From Hyphomicrobiales bacterium (GTDB taxonomy: Bacteria > Pseudomonadota > Alphaproteobacteria > Rhizobiales > Devosiaceae), in contig JAQGKB010000203.1 of assembly GCA_028290345.1 (NCBI GenBank), forward strand, positions 1 to 5,522: a DNA stretch of 5,522 nucleotides, in the 5' to 3' direction. The position numbers and the translations under genes are program-made. This document shows, piece by piece, positions 4,543 to 5,522 of this stretch. The notes under the pieces were generated by a model. It saw nothing but the letters and a program-made list of their open reading frames with translations, made no database searches and was not told where the DNA came from. How positions within the stretch are numbered: the first letter of the stretch is position 1; every line of letters begins with the position of its first letter.

Positions 4543-5522
4543 TCAGAGCGCATCGGCGCTGTAGCGATTTGGTGGCGCAACAAGGCCCAGATTTGCCCGC
4601 AAGGTCTTTCCTTCATATTCGGTTCTGAACAGGCCGCGGCGCTGCAACTCCGGGACGACGTGAGTGGCAAAGTCATTGAGCCCGTGTGGCATCAGGGCTG
4701 GACAGATATTGAAGCCATCGCAACTTGGCTCGCTGAACCAATGCTCCATATCGTCGGCGATATCCGAAGCGGTTCCGACGATCTGGCGGATGCCCGCCTT
4801 GCCGGCAGTGCGCTCGTAAAGCTGCCGAATGGTCAAATTCTCGAGCCTCGCCAAGTCCACGGTTTTCTGGGCATTGCTGGTACGGCTGTCGAAGACCGCG
4901 TCCTCGGGAATAGGCTTGTCTAGGTCCCAGCCGGTGCAGTCGCCGAGGAGGCCGTATAGGCTGGCGAGCCCCGTCAGCGGATCGATAAGCGACTGGAGCT
5001 CGTCGAGCTTGTCCTGGGCTTCCTGCCGTGTGGCGCCAACGAATGGCTGGATGCCCGGCATGATCTTCAGATCGCCGGGCCGGCGGCCGTGGTTCACCAG
5101 ACGGGCCTGCATATCTTCGTAAAACGCCTTCGCCGAAGTGAAGCTATAGTCGTTGGTGTACACGACTTCGGCACTGATCGCCGATATCTCGCGACCTTGC
5201 TCGGAAGCGCCGGCCTGTACGATCACCGGCCGTCCCTGCGGCGTGCGGGAGGCCGTCAGTGGACCACGGACCTGAAAATGCGGTCCCTTATGGTTCAATA
5301 CATGCAGCTTTTCCTCGACGTAGAACTGCCCGGTCGCCTTGTCGCGAACGAAGGCGCCTTCTTCCCAGCTGTCCCAAAGTCCCTTGACCACCTCGACGAA
5401 TTCCTTGGCCCGCTCGTAGCGGGTGTCGTGTTCGAGATGCTGTTCGCGGCTGAAATTCAGCGCTTCCATTTCTGACCATGACGTCACGACGTTCCAGCCG
5501 GCGCGGCCGCCGCTGATGTGGT
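4543..5522 (-). CDS. NtaA/SnaA/DszA-family FMNH2-dependent monooxygenase, C-terminal 325 residues (cut by right edge)
   Basis: The frame is open to the right edge, with 325 codons after a split codon; roughly 120-130 N-terminal residues are missing compared with the usual 440-460. It begins in the family motif HISGGRAGWNVVTS (1-14), followed by RYERAKEFVEVVKGLWDSWE (34-53), GPHFQVRGPL (79-88), PQGRPVIVQAGASEQGRE (94-111), and PELQRRGLFRTEYEGKTLR near the end. These are diagnostic of the nitrilotriacetate/EDTA monooxygenase, pristinamycin synthase SnaA and dibenzothiophene-sulfone DszA group, luciferase-fold enzymes that use reduced FMN and O2 to cleave C-N or C-S bonds or hydroxylate. GTG at 5487 is an internal Val, not a start. 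It heads the visible operon and is paired with the RutF-like reductase 64 bases downstream. Substrate is not predictable; family annotations such as nitrilotriacetate monooxygenase are commonly over-applied. Confidence 0.94.
   Translation of the reverse strand, partial: HISGGRAGWNVVTSWSEMEALNFSREQHLEHDTRYERAKEFVEVVKGLWDSWEEGAFVRDKATGQFYVEEKLHVLNHKGPHFQVRGPLTASRTPQGRPVIVQAGASEQGREISAISAEVVYTNDYSFTSAKAFYEDMQARLVNHGRRPGDLKIMPGIQPFVGATRQEAQDKLDELQSLIDPLTGLASLYGLLGDCTGWDLDKPIPEDAVFDSRTSNAQKTVDLARLENLTIRQLYERTAGKAGIRQIVGTASDIADDMEHWFSEPSCDGFNICPALMPHGLNDFATHVVPELQRRGLFRTEYEGKTLRANLGLVAPPNRYSADAL

Noticed and set aside
4479..4676. 66-residue N-terminal extension of the RutF-like reductase
   Set aside because: It overlaps the end of the monooxygenase gene, has no ribosome site and is not like the family; AAGG before the ATG pair at 4478/4475 fits better.
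5485..5487. GTG as start of the right-edge monooxygenase
   Set aside because: The frame continues upstream through the conserved SGGRAGWNVVTS motif to the window edge, so this is an internal valine.
3891..5522. Assignment as a Rut pyrimidine-degradation operon
   Set aside because: The reductase is RutF-like, but the monooxygenase is of NtaA/DszA type and no RutB, RutC, RutD, RutE or RutG-like gene is present.

Overview
The window is GC-rich, densely coded bacterial DNA that looks alphaproteobacterial, most likely Hyphomicrobiales (Rhizobium/Mesorhizobium-like). That placement is inferred from the character of the proteins, the codon use and one GGAAC-type ECF sigma promoter-like site. There is no rRNA, tRNA, CRISPR array, insertion sequence or phage gene. 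Seven protein-coding genes are well supported, plus one small membrane protein. All but one lie on the minus strand.

Left part (1-2185): a luciferase-like flavin monooxygenase, cut by the left edge, lies downstream of an FMN-dependent NADH azoreductase (azoR-like) on the minus strand. Both are divergent from a LysR-type regulator at 1268-2185. The 119-base divergent intergenic region carries a perfect 12-base palindrome with T-N11-A spacing, a GC-rich hairpin, and a 9-mer shared as an inverted repeat by the two ribosome-binding regions. This is the classic layout of a LysR regulator controlling a divergently transcribed redox operon.

Middle (2186-2612): a short convergent spacer with hairpins, then a 55-residue two-helix membrane protein on the minus strand. 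It has a strong Shine-Dalgarno and a possible EcfG (general stress response) promoter.

Right part (2613-5522): a tight four-gene minus-strand operon. In transcription order it holds an NtaA/SnaA/DszA-family flavin monooxygenase (N-terminus beyond the right edge), a RutF-like flavin reductase, a HpcH/HpaI (CitE-like) lyase joined to it by a 4-base ATGA overlap, and a second, more divergent flavin-reductase-like protein 19 bases further on. The monooxygenase and RutF-like reductase are a textbook two-component pair: the reductase supplies FMNH2 and the monooxygenase uses it with O2 on an organic substrate. The lyase could then cleave a C-C bond in the product. The substrate cannot be read from the sequence. 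The cluster looks like an accessory catabolic module for an N- or S-containing organic compound.

Nothing here is a clearly new class of system. The best leads are this monooxygenase-reductase-lyase-reductase combination, the unusual active-site motifs of the lyase, and the possible stress promoter of the small membrane protein.
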